Assembly (NCBI GenBank): GCA_032718475.1
Contig: JAUCBJ010007805.1
Location: 1-26,624, forward strand
Reading direction: 5' to 3'
Length of the DNA: 26,624 nucleotides
Source of the DNA: Nemertoderma westbladi
Lineage: Eukaryota > Xenacoelomorpha > Nemertodermatida > Nemertodermatidae
Made by a program: the position numbers and the translations under genes
Shown: positions 17,480 to 26,624 of the stretch, piece after piece
Position numbering within the stretch: the first letter of the stretch is position 1
How the letters are laid out: every line of letters starts with the position of its first letter
The notes under the pieces: generated by a model
Databases searched by the model: none
Seen by the model: the letters and a program-made list of their open reading frames with translations, nothing else
Told to the model about the DNA's origin: nothing

Positions 17480-18060
17480 TAACTAACGATCAGTCTGTGC
17501 ATGATCTTGTTCTGTGGAAGCCAGCCTGTGAGGGGAAATATTGTGATAAGCCATTGCAACCTTGACTGCCCTCAAGAAATGTCTGCTAGCATAAGCTCCA
17601 GGAGGGATGGATGGCTTGTTTGAGCATGTGGATGACTTCTGCTACAGTACTTGGGATCATTGATCCGAAAGTCAGCTGAAGACCTTTGCTTACATAAGGG
17701 GAAGGCATGGGCAGCATTGAATAGCCTATCCAGGATTTAGGAGTCCCATAGAATAAAACGAAATTTCAAGGTTCGATTATTTAGGGGAGCAGTAAGTTTG
17801 TGTACAATGTATGTGCAATGTACACATCTCCAATCAGACTCTATTGGAGGTGTTTCATCCGCTTTGCAGGACACATTGAATTCGCCGTGTGGATCAGCCA
17901 GTGCTCAGTGCATAATCTTGTGCTTTGGCGGCCTCGTGGAGTGAATAAGCATGATGAATAGCCCATGACTTTCTTGAGAGGTCCAGTAACGGACACCGGC
18001 CTTGAAGATGCGGATGATCTAATTGATGATTGACGTGAAGTTACCGCGATTTCACAACAT
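17480..18060 (+). mobile_element. degraded non-LTR retrotransposon, RT C-terminal region (copy A, forward arm)
   Basis: Plus-strand pieces read EHVDDFCYS near 17615, then sequence homologous to the reverse arm (AGGCATGGGCAGCATTGAAT and onward), FAGHIEFAVW, VHNLVLWRPRG and TDTGLEDADDLI near 17990. These are the LAGHC, LVLWEP and DTGL blocks at the C-terminus of RTE/CR1-type polymerases. Relative to the reverse arm it lacks about 100 bases covering the LLYGS-LDGT part. A further VHDLVLWKP remnant near 17490 suggests a second insertion. Frame is broken throughout. Confidence 0.65.
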
Positions 18061-18878
18061 TTTAATCTGAACGTAAAAATGACGTGGAATTTTTCACCTC
18101 ATATTTTCACGTTATATTTTAACCAAAACACTTTAAAAGTTACTCTAGCGGCCCTTTGGTTCCGTTTGGGTCTTTTCGAATGTGGTGTATGTTGGTTTCA
18201 ATTCACATTCTTCCATTAGGTCCAAGAGTAAGCGCCCGTTTCTATTCAAACTGGTGTTCTAGGTGTAACACTTGATATGCGTGATGCTTAGGCTTGTTAC
18301 AATCGTCCATCCATTTCCAATGTCACTACTTGATGATAGTGTCTTCCTGACAAATCCGATGTTCTTGTATCTATATAAAAATATATGATGTCGATGTTAT
18401 ATTTTGCCTGTTTGTTAGAAATTGTAGCGAAGATTCAAGGGACAAAGTGCAATTGAAGGGGCCCAATAGGCCGAAAAGGTAGTATACAGTGTTGGTTCAA
18501 CCCCCACTGTCATCCTTCCATGTTTGTGTCACTTCAGAACAACAGCCCTGTTATATTATTTATTACTTGAATGCGAGGCACATTCAAATCGCTAAACTAG
18601 TAAAGGAGCTTACTTGTCATCTTGCTACAGTTTATGGACCCTAACTGTGACATGGCCAATGACAATAGCGACTTATCGAGTTGCGCCATGGTTATGTTTC
18701 TGCATACATTTATTACATTTAGCCATTTAGGAATGTTGATTGTGACGTTTGATGTTGGTTGATTCATGAATAATTTCAAAGATAACTAATAATAGTGAGA
18801 GCTATTGGAAGAGTGCCGATAGTTGAACTACAGTCACTACTGTCTAGTTTTAATTCTCCTAGAGCGACTATAACTGTC
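18061..18878. other. end of duplicated block A, no gene recognised
   Basis: No supported exon. A minus-strand frame at 18597-18779 is identical in both copies but starts with TTG and has no recognisable family. Confidence 0.45.
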
Positions 18879-19156
18879 TTTTTCAAGGTGGCTGATCACG
18901 ATACAACTCGTTAAAAATCATTCGTAGTAACGCAACTATCATTTTTGGTGCTTATTGTCTGGTGGGACGAAAAAAACAAGTAGCATAAACTTCCAAACGG
19001 CAAAAATAGAATTTGGTTGGATAATACGAAATTTTTGAGTGCCTTATTCGTGATCAGCATCCCAGAAAACCCGTAATGGCATTAAATCAGGTTGACTATC
19101 AAATTTGTACTACTTGTAATTTTCGTGCCGCACATTGACACGTATTCAAAAATGCC
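18879..19156. repeat. dispersed module with GATCACG arms, also at 26008-26276
   Basis: The left motif TTTTCAAGGTGGCTGATCAC (from 18879) faces an inverted partner ending near 19072 (GTGATCAGCATCCCAGAAAA). Nearly the same sequence lies at 26008-26276, differing mainly in a short stretch after ATTAAATCAG. The module separates duplicated block A from the short minisatellite. Confidence 0.8.
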
Positions 19157-19163
19157 AAAAATG

Positions 19164-19750
19164 CCACCGGAGGCAACCCGATAGGTGAACATGTGCAACC
19201 ACCGGAGGCAACCCGATCGGCGAACGAGTGCAACCACCGGAGGCAACCCGATAGGTGAACGCGTGCAACCACCGGAGGCAACCCCATCGGTGAACGTGTG
19301 CAATCACCGGAGGCAACTCCATCGGTGTACGTGTGCGTGCAACCACCGGAGGCAACCCGATAGGTGAACGTGTGAAACCACCGGAGGCAACTCCATCGGT
19401 GAACGTGTGCAACCACCGGAGGCAACCCGATCGGCGAACGAGTGCAACCACCGGAGGCAACCCCATCGGTGAACGTGTGAAACCACCGGAGGCAACTCCA
19501 TCGGTGAACGTGTGCAACCACCGGAGTCAACCCGATCGGCGAACGAGTGCAACCACCGGAGGCAACCCCATCGGTGAACGTGTGAAACCACCGGAGGCAA
19601 CCCGATCGGTGAACGTGTGCAACCACCGGAGGCAACCCGATCGGTGAACGTGTGCAACCACCGGAGGCAACCCGATCGCTGAACGTGTGCAACCACCGGA
19701 GGCAACCCGATCGGTGAACGCGTGAAACCACCGGAGGCAACTCTATCGGT
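19164..19750. repeat. 35-bp minisatellite, short second array (about 17 copies)
   Basis: Same unit as the long array. The order of variant units in the left part (19177 to about 19500) follows that at 11765 to about 12090, including the rare 39-base unit GTGTGCGTGCAACC (at 19331). The left junction carries AAAAATGCC twice; the right end runs into ATTTGTGATTG of the 22-bp repeat. Confidence 0.95.
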
Positions 19751-19767
19751 TTGTCCTCCATCCTCCA

Positions 19768-19921
19768 TTTGTGATTGTGATTACGATTATTTGTGATTGT
19801 GATTACGATTATTTGTGATTGTGATTACGATTATTTGTGATTGTGATTACGATTATTTGTGATTGTGATTACGATTATTTGTGATTGTGATTACGATTAT
19901 TTGTGATTGTAATTACGATTA
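19768..19921. repeat. 22-bp tandem repeat, seven copies
   Basis: Exact 22-base period with unit starts at 19768, 19790, 19812, 19834, 19856, 19878 and 19900; the last unit has GTAATTACG instead of GTGATTACG, as in copy A. Expanded from about 2.6 units at the same place in copy A, or contracted there. Confidence 0.93.
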
Positions 19922-20136
19922 TTTATTACGCCGTGGACTGTTATGACTGCGGTCCTGGTCCCATTGCACAGACACTGACATGTAGAATGCGGCCCTGTTG
20001 CTGGTATGATCGTCGTAGCTGGTTGCTGATGACTTGCAGTTCTGCTACACGAATGCCCCAGAGATGTTACTACTGTACCTTATTTCTTATTATACATATA
20101 TAATTGTACTTATTATATGTATTATTTTATTCACAG

Positions 20137-20265
20137 AGTGGCGTCGTGTTTCTCAACTGTGGACATGTATGTTGTTGCTCCCAATGCAGTTCTCCTTTAT
20201 TAGACTGCCCTATGTGTCGTCAACCAATAGTAAAGCAGATCAAACTGTTTACAACTGGTGTTTGA
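20137..20265 (+). CDS. LRSAM1: LRSAM1-like terminal exon, RING 3' half (copy B)
   Basis: Second copy of the 42-codon terminal exon, with the same acceptor (TTATTCACAG ending at 20136), reading frame, ligands and TGA stop. The only amino-acid change seen is Tyr to Ser between the fourth and final Cys pairs. No duplicated PSAP/RING-start exon lies between the copies, so this exon is usable only if the donor at 7498 skips exon A, or if it is a silent copy. All zinc ligands are intact. Confidence 0.72.
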   Translation, partial: SGVVFLNCGHVCCCSQCSSPLLDCPMCRQPIVKQIKLFTTGV

Positions 20266-20443
20266 ATTACCCGTTATCCAATCAGATACCTACCTAATTG
20301 ATACCTAATAATTGTGCATAAACTACTACAGTAAATATTATTTAGAGCTGCTTCTACACTACAAATTCAATTTATGTTATTTTTCATTACTGGGTGCCGC
20401 CCCATGACGCAATATAACACGGGGTCTAAGAGGGGTCAGAGTA

Positions 20444-20634
20444 AAACGCGGATCCGGATTCTACATTTAACATTGTCCCTACGGAAGTCGATTTTTTTTA
20501 CATTTTTATAACTCTCAAAAATAAAACTATAACATGTTCTATTGACTTTAATTTATTGTTTTGGTTAAAATAACGTGCCACTGTAACCTGCTCCTTTCCC
20601 TTAATTGATAATTTTTGAATCCGGATCCGCGTTT
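20444..20634. mobile_element. MITE with TIRs and TA target site (copy B)
   Basis: Same element as at 14408-14604, here with a single GGATCC at the right end, so the two termini are exact inverted repeats of 18 bases. TA flanks at 20442-20443 and 20635-20636. AATAAA at 20520-20525. Confidence 0.75.
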
Positions 20635-20636
20635 TA

Positions 20637-21973
20637 GACCTACCCGTCTAAGAGATCACAACGTTTACTGTGGCTGTTATTTTTATTTATAAGTATTTCT
20701 TATAGTTATTTTCATCTGTATTGGCATCATAATCAGGTTGCAATGTTTAATGTTCGACACTATTTAGATCGTAATATTTCGAAGACCACTTTTATTTGGG
20801 ACTATTATTCGCTATCTTAGCAACCAATAGCATCTCGTTAATTAATTATTGAATTTCGTGTATTTTAACCAATCAGTCACGAAAGTCTCAATATAAATCT
20901 TGGATTTCATTTATGAAGCCAAATAATTAAACTCCAGTTGCCATAGCATCCGCCACCTCTACACCCACCATGTATGTGAATAATTTTTTAGCTGAATGAG
21001 TTCCCCGGATTGGTTTTTCCTTGAGTGGGTATGTTATATATTAGGACAGATTCATCAATGGTTTAGTTAATTGGTTAATTAGTTAAATGTTGTAAATATT
21101 AATTCTAATTTTTATTTAATTTATTATAATTCACTTCTGTCACATTTATCTAATTAAATTTTGGTTCTCTCATCTAAATTTTCCGAATTTTTCCATCTCG
21201 GTTATTGGAACAGAGTCTTTATTGATTGCTGAAACATCAGTTTCAATCGATTCAAAACTCGGTTCCTTTGGGAGTAGAATTTATAGTATTTATTTTTTTG
21301 GCCTCTAATCTCGCACTTTTCAAAATTTAAAAACCAATCGTTTTCAAATCCGAGTGTAATGGGAGAATGAATGACAAATGCTAACAGCCTATTTAATAAT
21401 AGCATCAGAACAATAACATCAGCCCAAAATAAACTACAAGGACTTTTTTAACGTGGATTTTAATTTAACATTTGTGAGTGGGGGAGGCTGGGGGCATTGT
21501 ATTGAGAAATTACCGTTAATAAAGTGCGATGTTAATGTTCCATATGAATATATATGTTAGAAAATTTCGTGCAATAAATCCTGAAAGGCGCAGCCTACAC
21601 AACGACAAAGGGTTAATTATGTTTGAATTAAGTTTTTTGTTTTTGTTTTTAATAAGTATGTTTTTTTATACGACCAGAGATCATTTCTGCTTGAATTTTA
21701 ACATTTGATATGTCCGACAGTAGTTTATATCAATAATGGCTATGTGGTGGAAAGGTCGACATGTTGGATGACCCCAACAATACAAAAAATATATACATTT
21801 ATTGATATATATTGAGATAGATATATATATGTATTAATCATGATTTATAATTTATATTATTTTAGCTATGTATCAATTATTAATTGATGCCATATAGTTT
21901 TTTTCTATAGTTTCTGGTCTACATATTGAAGGCGACGTCAGTAACACAGTTCTGTAACATCAGTTAGTTCCAT
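20637..21973. other. AT-rich DNA between RING exon B and Ly6-like gene B
   Basis: Duplicate of 14610-15992; no gene recognised. Carries the 50-base deletion at TCGGTT (21198-21203). The conserved TTTATT at 21798-21803 is the candidate minus-strand polyadenylation signal for the Ly6-like gene. Confidence 0.5.
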
Positions 21974-22309
21974 CTAGCGCTCGCCTTCCTCTTCCAGTAA
22001 CTCGCTGTCTGCTATCAGATCGTAAATAACCAAGTAATTACAGTTGTCGGTATCGCAACATCTTGCGGTGCAATTCTCGAAGTACGGTGACTCATTCACC
22101 ACATCGCATATCGCCCTGGTGGTCTCCTCACAGACCTCAGTGACCGCGCAGTAATTAGCCTCGACCTCATATCCGTCGGAGACCATCTCCGCGACGACGC
22201 AATGCTCGCATCCGTGCATTTTCTCTCCGTGCTCGAAACAGCTTAAACCCTCGCCGATGTCGGTCATTGCAACAACAAGAAGCGCAATAACAAAATACCG
22301 TAAACCCAT
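21974..22309 (-). CDS. secreted Ly6/uPAR-like protein (copy B)
   Basis: Duplicate of the gene at 15993-16328: same signal peptide, ten cysteines, CCDTDNCN ending, two sequons and acidic tail, 111 residues. The single amino-acid difference is Glu to Asp at residue 69, after the sixth cysteine. Both copies are therefore intact and could both be expressed. Flanks differ more than the coding part. Confidence 0.8.
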   Translation of the reverse strand: MGLRYFVIALLVVAMTDIGEGLSCFEHGEKMHGCEHCVVAEMVSDGYEVEANYCAVTEVCEETTRAICDVVNESPYFENCTARCCDTDNCNYLVIYDLIADSELLEEEGER

Positions 22310-22724
22310 ATTAATTATGGAGTATTTTTTTATGCACGTATGAAATATAAGTAATTCTATAAATGTAATCTTAAATCTAACAATAATAATTCACCCACGA
22401 CAAAGTTTTAAAGTTATATGTACGCTGTCAGAAACATTGATAGCACTCAAAGAACTACTACTACGAATGGCATGCTGCATTGCAGCTGCATCATATATTA
22501 AGAATGCTGTGACAGCTTGTCGACTAAAGCACCGCCACAACTCTATAGCATCAATGAAATTTTGCTAGATCATCCGCATATTCAAGGCCAGTGTTCTTTA
22601 AGAGGCGTCAATCATGCCTATTCATTCCATGAGGACGCCAAAGTACAAGATTATGTACTGGCTGGTACTCACGGCGAAAGCAATGTCCTACAAACCAGAG
22701 GCGTCTCTGTTCAAGTCTCAAGCT
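22310..22724. other. Ly6-like 5' flank (copy B), no further gene recognised
   Basis: Duplicate of 16329-16744, with small differences including loss of a few T/A bases just upstream of the start codon (ATTATTTTTATG versus ATTTTTTTATG on the plus strand). Confidence 0.45.
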
Positions 22725-23215
22725 AGGATAGAGTAATGATGTTATATACCTTCAATGTTGTATAGTGTCTGATTGGAGATGTGTGCATTGTACTAGAGAC
22801 AGTGAACTCGACGTAGCATTTTTGTGAATGTGCCATCCAGAGACTTGGTGTCCTCAGTAATTGGAGCCCAGTATGGACTCCCATAGAGGAGTACTGGAAT
22901 TACTGCTGCTCTAAATAATCGAAACCTTGAGATTCCGTTTTATTATATGGGACTTCCAAATCCTTGACAGATTATTCAATGCTGCCCATGCCTACCCCTT
23001 AGGTATGCGAAGGTCTTCACCTAACTTCGGACCCATGATGTAAGGCAGCACAAGTCCACATGCTCCAGCACACCATCCTTAGAGGTTATGCTCATACGTT
23101 CCAACATTTCCGGATGACTGTCAAAATAATGGTCTTCTTGGAGTTAATAAATAGACCAACACTGGTAGTTGTTCTAATGACCTGAGGAGCATTTGGTCTC
23201 CCTATAGAGATTCTG
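22725..23215 (-). mobile_element. degraded non-LTR retrotransposon (copy B, reverse arm)
   Basis: Duplicate of 16745-17235 with the same reverse-transcriptase C-terminal blocks in broken frame. Inherited through the segmental duplication, not an independent insertion. Confidence 0.7.
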
Positions 23216-23459
23216 AACAGATCACGGAGAACAGAGCATGGTGAGTATTTAATATTCTGTCAAGAGGATTGAAATCGCGTGGGATCAAACCTCCCCTGAG
23301 GTAAGTTTATACCGGGCTCGAACTGCAGAAGGCACCAGATCCCTTGATAGTACCGGGATGCTGCGCCTCGGTTCATGGTGTAATATATAATGCTCAGGTA
23401 ATGACGGGGAATTGCAAAAACCCAGCATGCCGGCCAATGTTACCTAACTAACTATAGCA

Positions 23460-24040
23460 TAACTAACGATCAGCCTGTGCATGATCTTGTTCTGTGGAAG
23501 CCAGCCTGTGAGGGGAAATATTGTGATAAGCCATTGCAACCTTGACTGCCCTCAAGAAATGTCTGCTAGCATAAGCTCCAGGAGGGATGGATGGCTTGTT
23601 TGAGCATGTGGATGACTTCTGCTACAGTACTTAGGATCATTGATCCGAAAGTCAGCTGAAGACCTTTGCTTACATAGGGGAAGGCATGGGCAGCATTGAA
23701 TAGTTTATCCAGGATTTGGGAGTCCCATAGCATAAAACGAAATTTCAAGGTTCGATTATTTAGGGGAGCAGTAAGTTTTTGTGTACAATGTATGTGCAAT
23801 GTACACATCTCCAATCAGACTCTATTGGAGGTGTTTCATCCGCTTTGCAGGACACATTGAATTCGCCGTGTGGATCAGCCAGTGCTCAGTGCATAATCTT
23901 GTGCTTTGGCGGCCTCGTGGAGTGAATAACCATGATGAATAGCCCATGACTTTCTTGAGACGCCCAGTTACGGACACCGGCCTTGAAGATGCGGATGATC
24001 TAATTGATGATTGACGTGAAGTTACCGCGATTTCACAACA
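23460..24040 (+). mobile_element. degraded non-LTR retrotransposon (copy B, forward arm)
   Basis: Duplicate of 17480-18060. The minus-strand frame at 23566-23814 is an antisense shadow of this relic, and its resemblance to a plus-strand frame at 16881-17063 comes from the inverted arrangement of the two relic pieces. Confidence 0.65.
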
Positions 24041-24855
24041 TTTTAATCTGAACGTGAAAATGACGTGGAATTTTTCACCTCATATTTTCACGTTATATTT
24101 TAACCAAAACACTTTAAAAGTTACTCTAGCGGCCCTTTGGTTCCGTTTGGGTCTTTTCGAATGTGGTGTATGTTGGTTTCAATTCACATTCTTCCATTAG
24201 GTCCAAGATTAAGCGCCCGTTTCTATTCAAACTGGTGTTCTAGGTGTAACACTTGATATGCTTGATGCTTAGGCTTGTTACAATCGTCCATCCATTTCCA
24301 ATGTCACTACTTGATGATAGTGTCTTCCTGACAAATCCGATGTTCTTGTATCTATATAAAAATATATGATGTCGATGTTATATTTTGCCTGTTTGTTAGA
24401 AATAGTAGCGAAGATTCAAGGGACAAAGTGCAATTGAAGGGGCCCAATAGGCCGAAAAGGTAGTATACAGTGTTGGCCCCCCACTGTCATCCTTCCATGT
24501 TTGTGTCACTTCAGAACAACAGCCCTGTTATATTATTTATTACTTGAATGCGAGGCACATTCAAATCGCTAAACTAGTAAAGGAGCTTACTTGTCATCTT
24601 GCTACAGTTTATGGACCCTAACTGTGACATGGCCAATGACAATAGCGACTTATCGAGTTGCGCCATGGTTATGTTTCTGCATACATTTATTACATTTAGC
24701 CATTTAGGAATGTTGATTGTGACGTTTGATGTTGGTTGATTCATGAATAATTTCAAAGATAACTAATAATAGTGGGAGCTATTGGAAGAGTGCCGATGGT
24801 TGAACTACAGTCAATACTGTCTAGTTTTAATTCTCCTAGAGCGACTATAACTGTC
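24041..24855. other. end of duplicated block B, no gene recognised
   Basis: Duplicate of 18061-18878. Ends at the shared GAGCGACTATAACTGTC; sequence beyond differs from that after copy A. Confidence 0.5.
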
Positions 24856-25690
24856 CCTAAAACAGGTACACCTATTTGTGATTCTTTTTATAATAATTTG
24901 TCACCAACATATATATACCATCTCTTATGACAGAGATGGTAAGACCTCCTTGGGTGAGGCTGAATTATTGTTTCGCTTTCAATCTTTATAGTTACAAGCG
25001 TCGGGAGTTGGTCAAACTGTCTATGATTCATATAAGATGGTTTGAACTTTTGAAGCCATCCAACGTCATGGCAACTCAGAGCTATTCTCCAAGGTCCTGT
25101 CTACGTAAGTCTCCTCCAACGTGGTCATCTAGTGTGGGTCGGGCTTGGTCCCAAGTCGTAGTACCTCAACCTTAAGCTTCAAATTATCATTTTAAAAATT
25201 TGAGATTTTGAGACATTACGAAAAATATGTTTAGCCTGGTTGCCATGGTAACTGGATTGTCTAATTAACCTCAAAATCGGCTCGGCTATGGCCCTTATAG
25301 TTGCGTTGAAAAACCCCAAGTTTATATCTAATGTGGTTGCTACAAATAGAGTTATTAATATAGACTTCAAATACATTGGATTTTTTCCGGAAGTCCGAAG
25401 ATTTTTCCCAGACATGTGACCTATCCTACACGATGCGCATGGTGAGTAGTAGCCTATATACATGCAAATTTTCAGGGCACTTTTAAAGGCTAGTTTTGGC
25501 TGCAATAAAAAAGCCCCCATTCTGCCTCAAATCAGGAAAGGGGCCCACTATGAATACACCATCTCAGTTAAGGAAAATCTCAGCGAAAGTAGTTGATTTT
25601 CTTTAGCTTCGTGGAATTGGCCCGGGGGGGGGGGGGGGGGGGGTGTCACTTTAGAATGTTTAGATCTTGGCTCAAAAATTAAAATTTTGA
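24856..25690. other. unique or repeat-derived DNA, with hairpin and G20 tract
   Basis: A perfect 9-bp hairpin (ACCATCTCT at 24917-24925 and AGAGATGGT at 24932-24940) lies near the left edge. A run of 20 G occupies 25624-25643. Open frames at 24927-25175 and 25179-25520 have no family I recognise and may be transposon remnants. Confidence 0.4.
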
Positions 25691-25698
25691 TGATATAA

Positions 25699-26505
25699 GG
25701 GTTTTCGAGGTCACTGATCACGATAATACTTTTTCTATATATTTTCTGGAATTGCAACCATCATTTTCGTGCTAATAAAATGGTCCCCCAGGAAGAAAAG
25801 TACAAGTAAAAATGTCAAACTAAAATGTTTTGTGTTCGGTTTGATCGGGTTTTCGAGGTCGCTGATCACGATGAAAGTAGTTAAGAATAGTTCTCTGGTA
25901 ATGCCAACATCATTTTTGGAGACGGTGCCCCAAAACGAAAAGTAAAAGTTGCAGAAATTTCAAACTTTTATATTTTGCCTTCGGTTTGGTAATTCTGAAG
26001 CTATAGTGGTTTTCAAGGTGGCTGATCACGATACAACTCGTTAAAAATCATTCGTAGTAACGCAACTATCATTTTTGGTGCTTATTGTCTGGTGAGACGA
26101 AAAAAACAAGTAGCATAAAATTTCAAACGGCAAAAATCGAATTTGGTTGGATAATACGAAATTTTTGAGTGCCTTATTCGTGGTCAGCATCCCAGAAAAC
26201 CCGTAATGGCATTAAATCAGTAATGTAGTAAATCAGTAATTTTCGTGCCGCACATTGACACGTATTCAAAAATGCCGTAATCAACAAGTACAGTACGATA
26301 TATTTCAGTGTCATATTCGTAATCAGCATCCCAAAAACCCATATGGTCATAAAATCAATTTTATTTCGTGGTGATTTTTCATTATCATACTTCCTCAACT
26401 TGTTTTTTTCCCAGAGCAGAAGGCACATGTAAATTACCAAAAATTTTGTCGTAAGTTTAATTGATATTTAGTTTTATAATCGTGAACTGCATCCAAAAAA
26501 CCACT
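25699..26505. repeat. palindromic cluster of about 150-bp GATCACG modules
   Basis: Three forward motifs (GTTTTCGAGGTCACTGATCA near 25701, a variant near 25851, GTTTTCAAGGTGGCTGATCA near 26009) are followed by three inverted motifs (near 26175-26202, 26313-26340 and 26476-26502, pattern ATCAGCATCCCARAAAACCC). Spacing is about 140-165 bases, with the symmetry centre near 26,100. Modules are diverged, so the array is old. Confidence 0.65.
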
Positions 26506-26624
26506 ATAGGCCTACTGCAAATAAAATAATTTTAGTAATCCATAAAAACTTTTGAAAATTTTGCACAAAATATGGGTGCCAGGAAGGCACCACAGCACGA
26601 AAACTAACATAGCCATATAAAGGG
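26506..26624. other. AT-rich window end, nothing recognised
   Basis: No gene or clear repeat assigned. Confidence 0.4.

Larger units (their letters stand above)
13831..18878. repeat. segmental duplication, copy A (about 5.05 kb)
   Basis: The block matches 19768-24855 in the same orientation, collinear from the 22-bp repeats through the RING exon, MITE, Ly6-like gene and LINE relics to the shared end GAGCGACTATAACTGTC. By eye the copies differ by scattered substitutions (on the order of one or two per hundred bases) and small indels, so the duplication is recent. Confidence 0.95.
19768..24855. repeat. segmental duplication, copy B (about 5.09 kb)
   Basis: Direct, collinear copy of 13831-18878. 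Offset is 6,036 at the RING exon and about 5,980 from the Ly6-like gene onward, the change coming mostly from a 50-base deletion near 21203 and a few small indels. Confidence 0.95.

Noticed and set aside
18597-18779. 60-codon minus-strand frame identical in both copies (also 24574-24756)
   Set aside because: TTG start, no family; identity over 183 bases is not surprising in such a recent duplicate.

Overview
The window is nuclear DNA from an animal, almost certainly an invertebrate. Evidence: GT-AG introns, a La (SSB) RNA-binding protein gene, the C-terminal exons of an LRSAM1-type E3 ubiquitin ligase, a secreted Ly6/uPAR-like gene, a tRNA-derived SINE, non-LTR retrotransposon relics and TA-flanked MITEs, all in AT-rich, gene-poor sequence. 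The species cannot be named from the sequence. There are no bacterial operons and no rRNA.

Layout. 1-2245: mostly unrecognised AT-rich DNA, with one possible small exon and one transposon-like hairpin. 2249-3661 (-): intact, intronless La gene. 3662-7275: intergenic or intronic DNA with dispersed repeats, a foldback element with C/G homopolymers, and a tRNA-derived SINE. 7276-7497 (+): LRSAM1-like exon carrying the end of a SAM domain, two PSAP motifs and the first two zinc ligands of the RING finger. 7742-12263: about 129 copies of a 35-bp GC-rich minisatellite inside the following intron. 14101-14229 (+): terminal exon with the rest of the RING. 15993-16328 (-): Ly6-like gene. 16745-18060: degraded LINE pieces in opposite orientations. 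18879-19156: a dispersed repeat module. 19164-19750: a second, short array of the same minisatellite. 19768-24855: a second copy of the whole 13831-18878 block, including the terminal RING exon, a MITE, the Ly6-like gene and the LINE pieces. 24856-26624: further repeats, ending in a palindromic cluster of a GATCACG-containing module.

Central observation: a zinc-finger coding unit is split between C-x2-C and C-x-H by an intron that hosts a 4.5-kb CpG-rich minisatellite. The downstream half of the finger is then duplicated in tandem by a block about 5.05 kb long. The upstream exon can in principle splice to either terminal exon; the two proteins would differ by one residue (Tyr/Ser). The short array in front of the second block closely matches the 3' end of the long array, so minisatellite recombination probably took part in the duplication. 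La acts in RNA polymerase III transcript maturation, LRSAM1 in TSG101/ESCRT ubiquitination, and Ly6 proteins are extracellular; nothing suggests one joint pathway.
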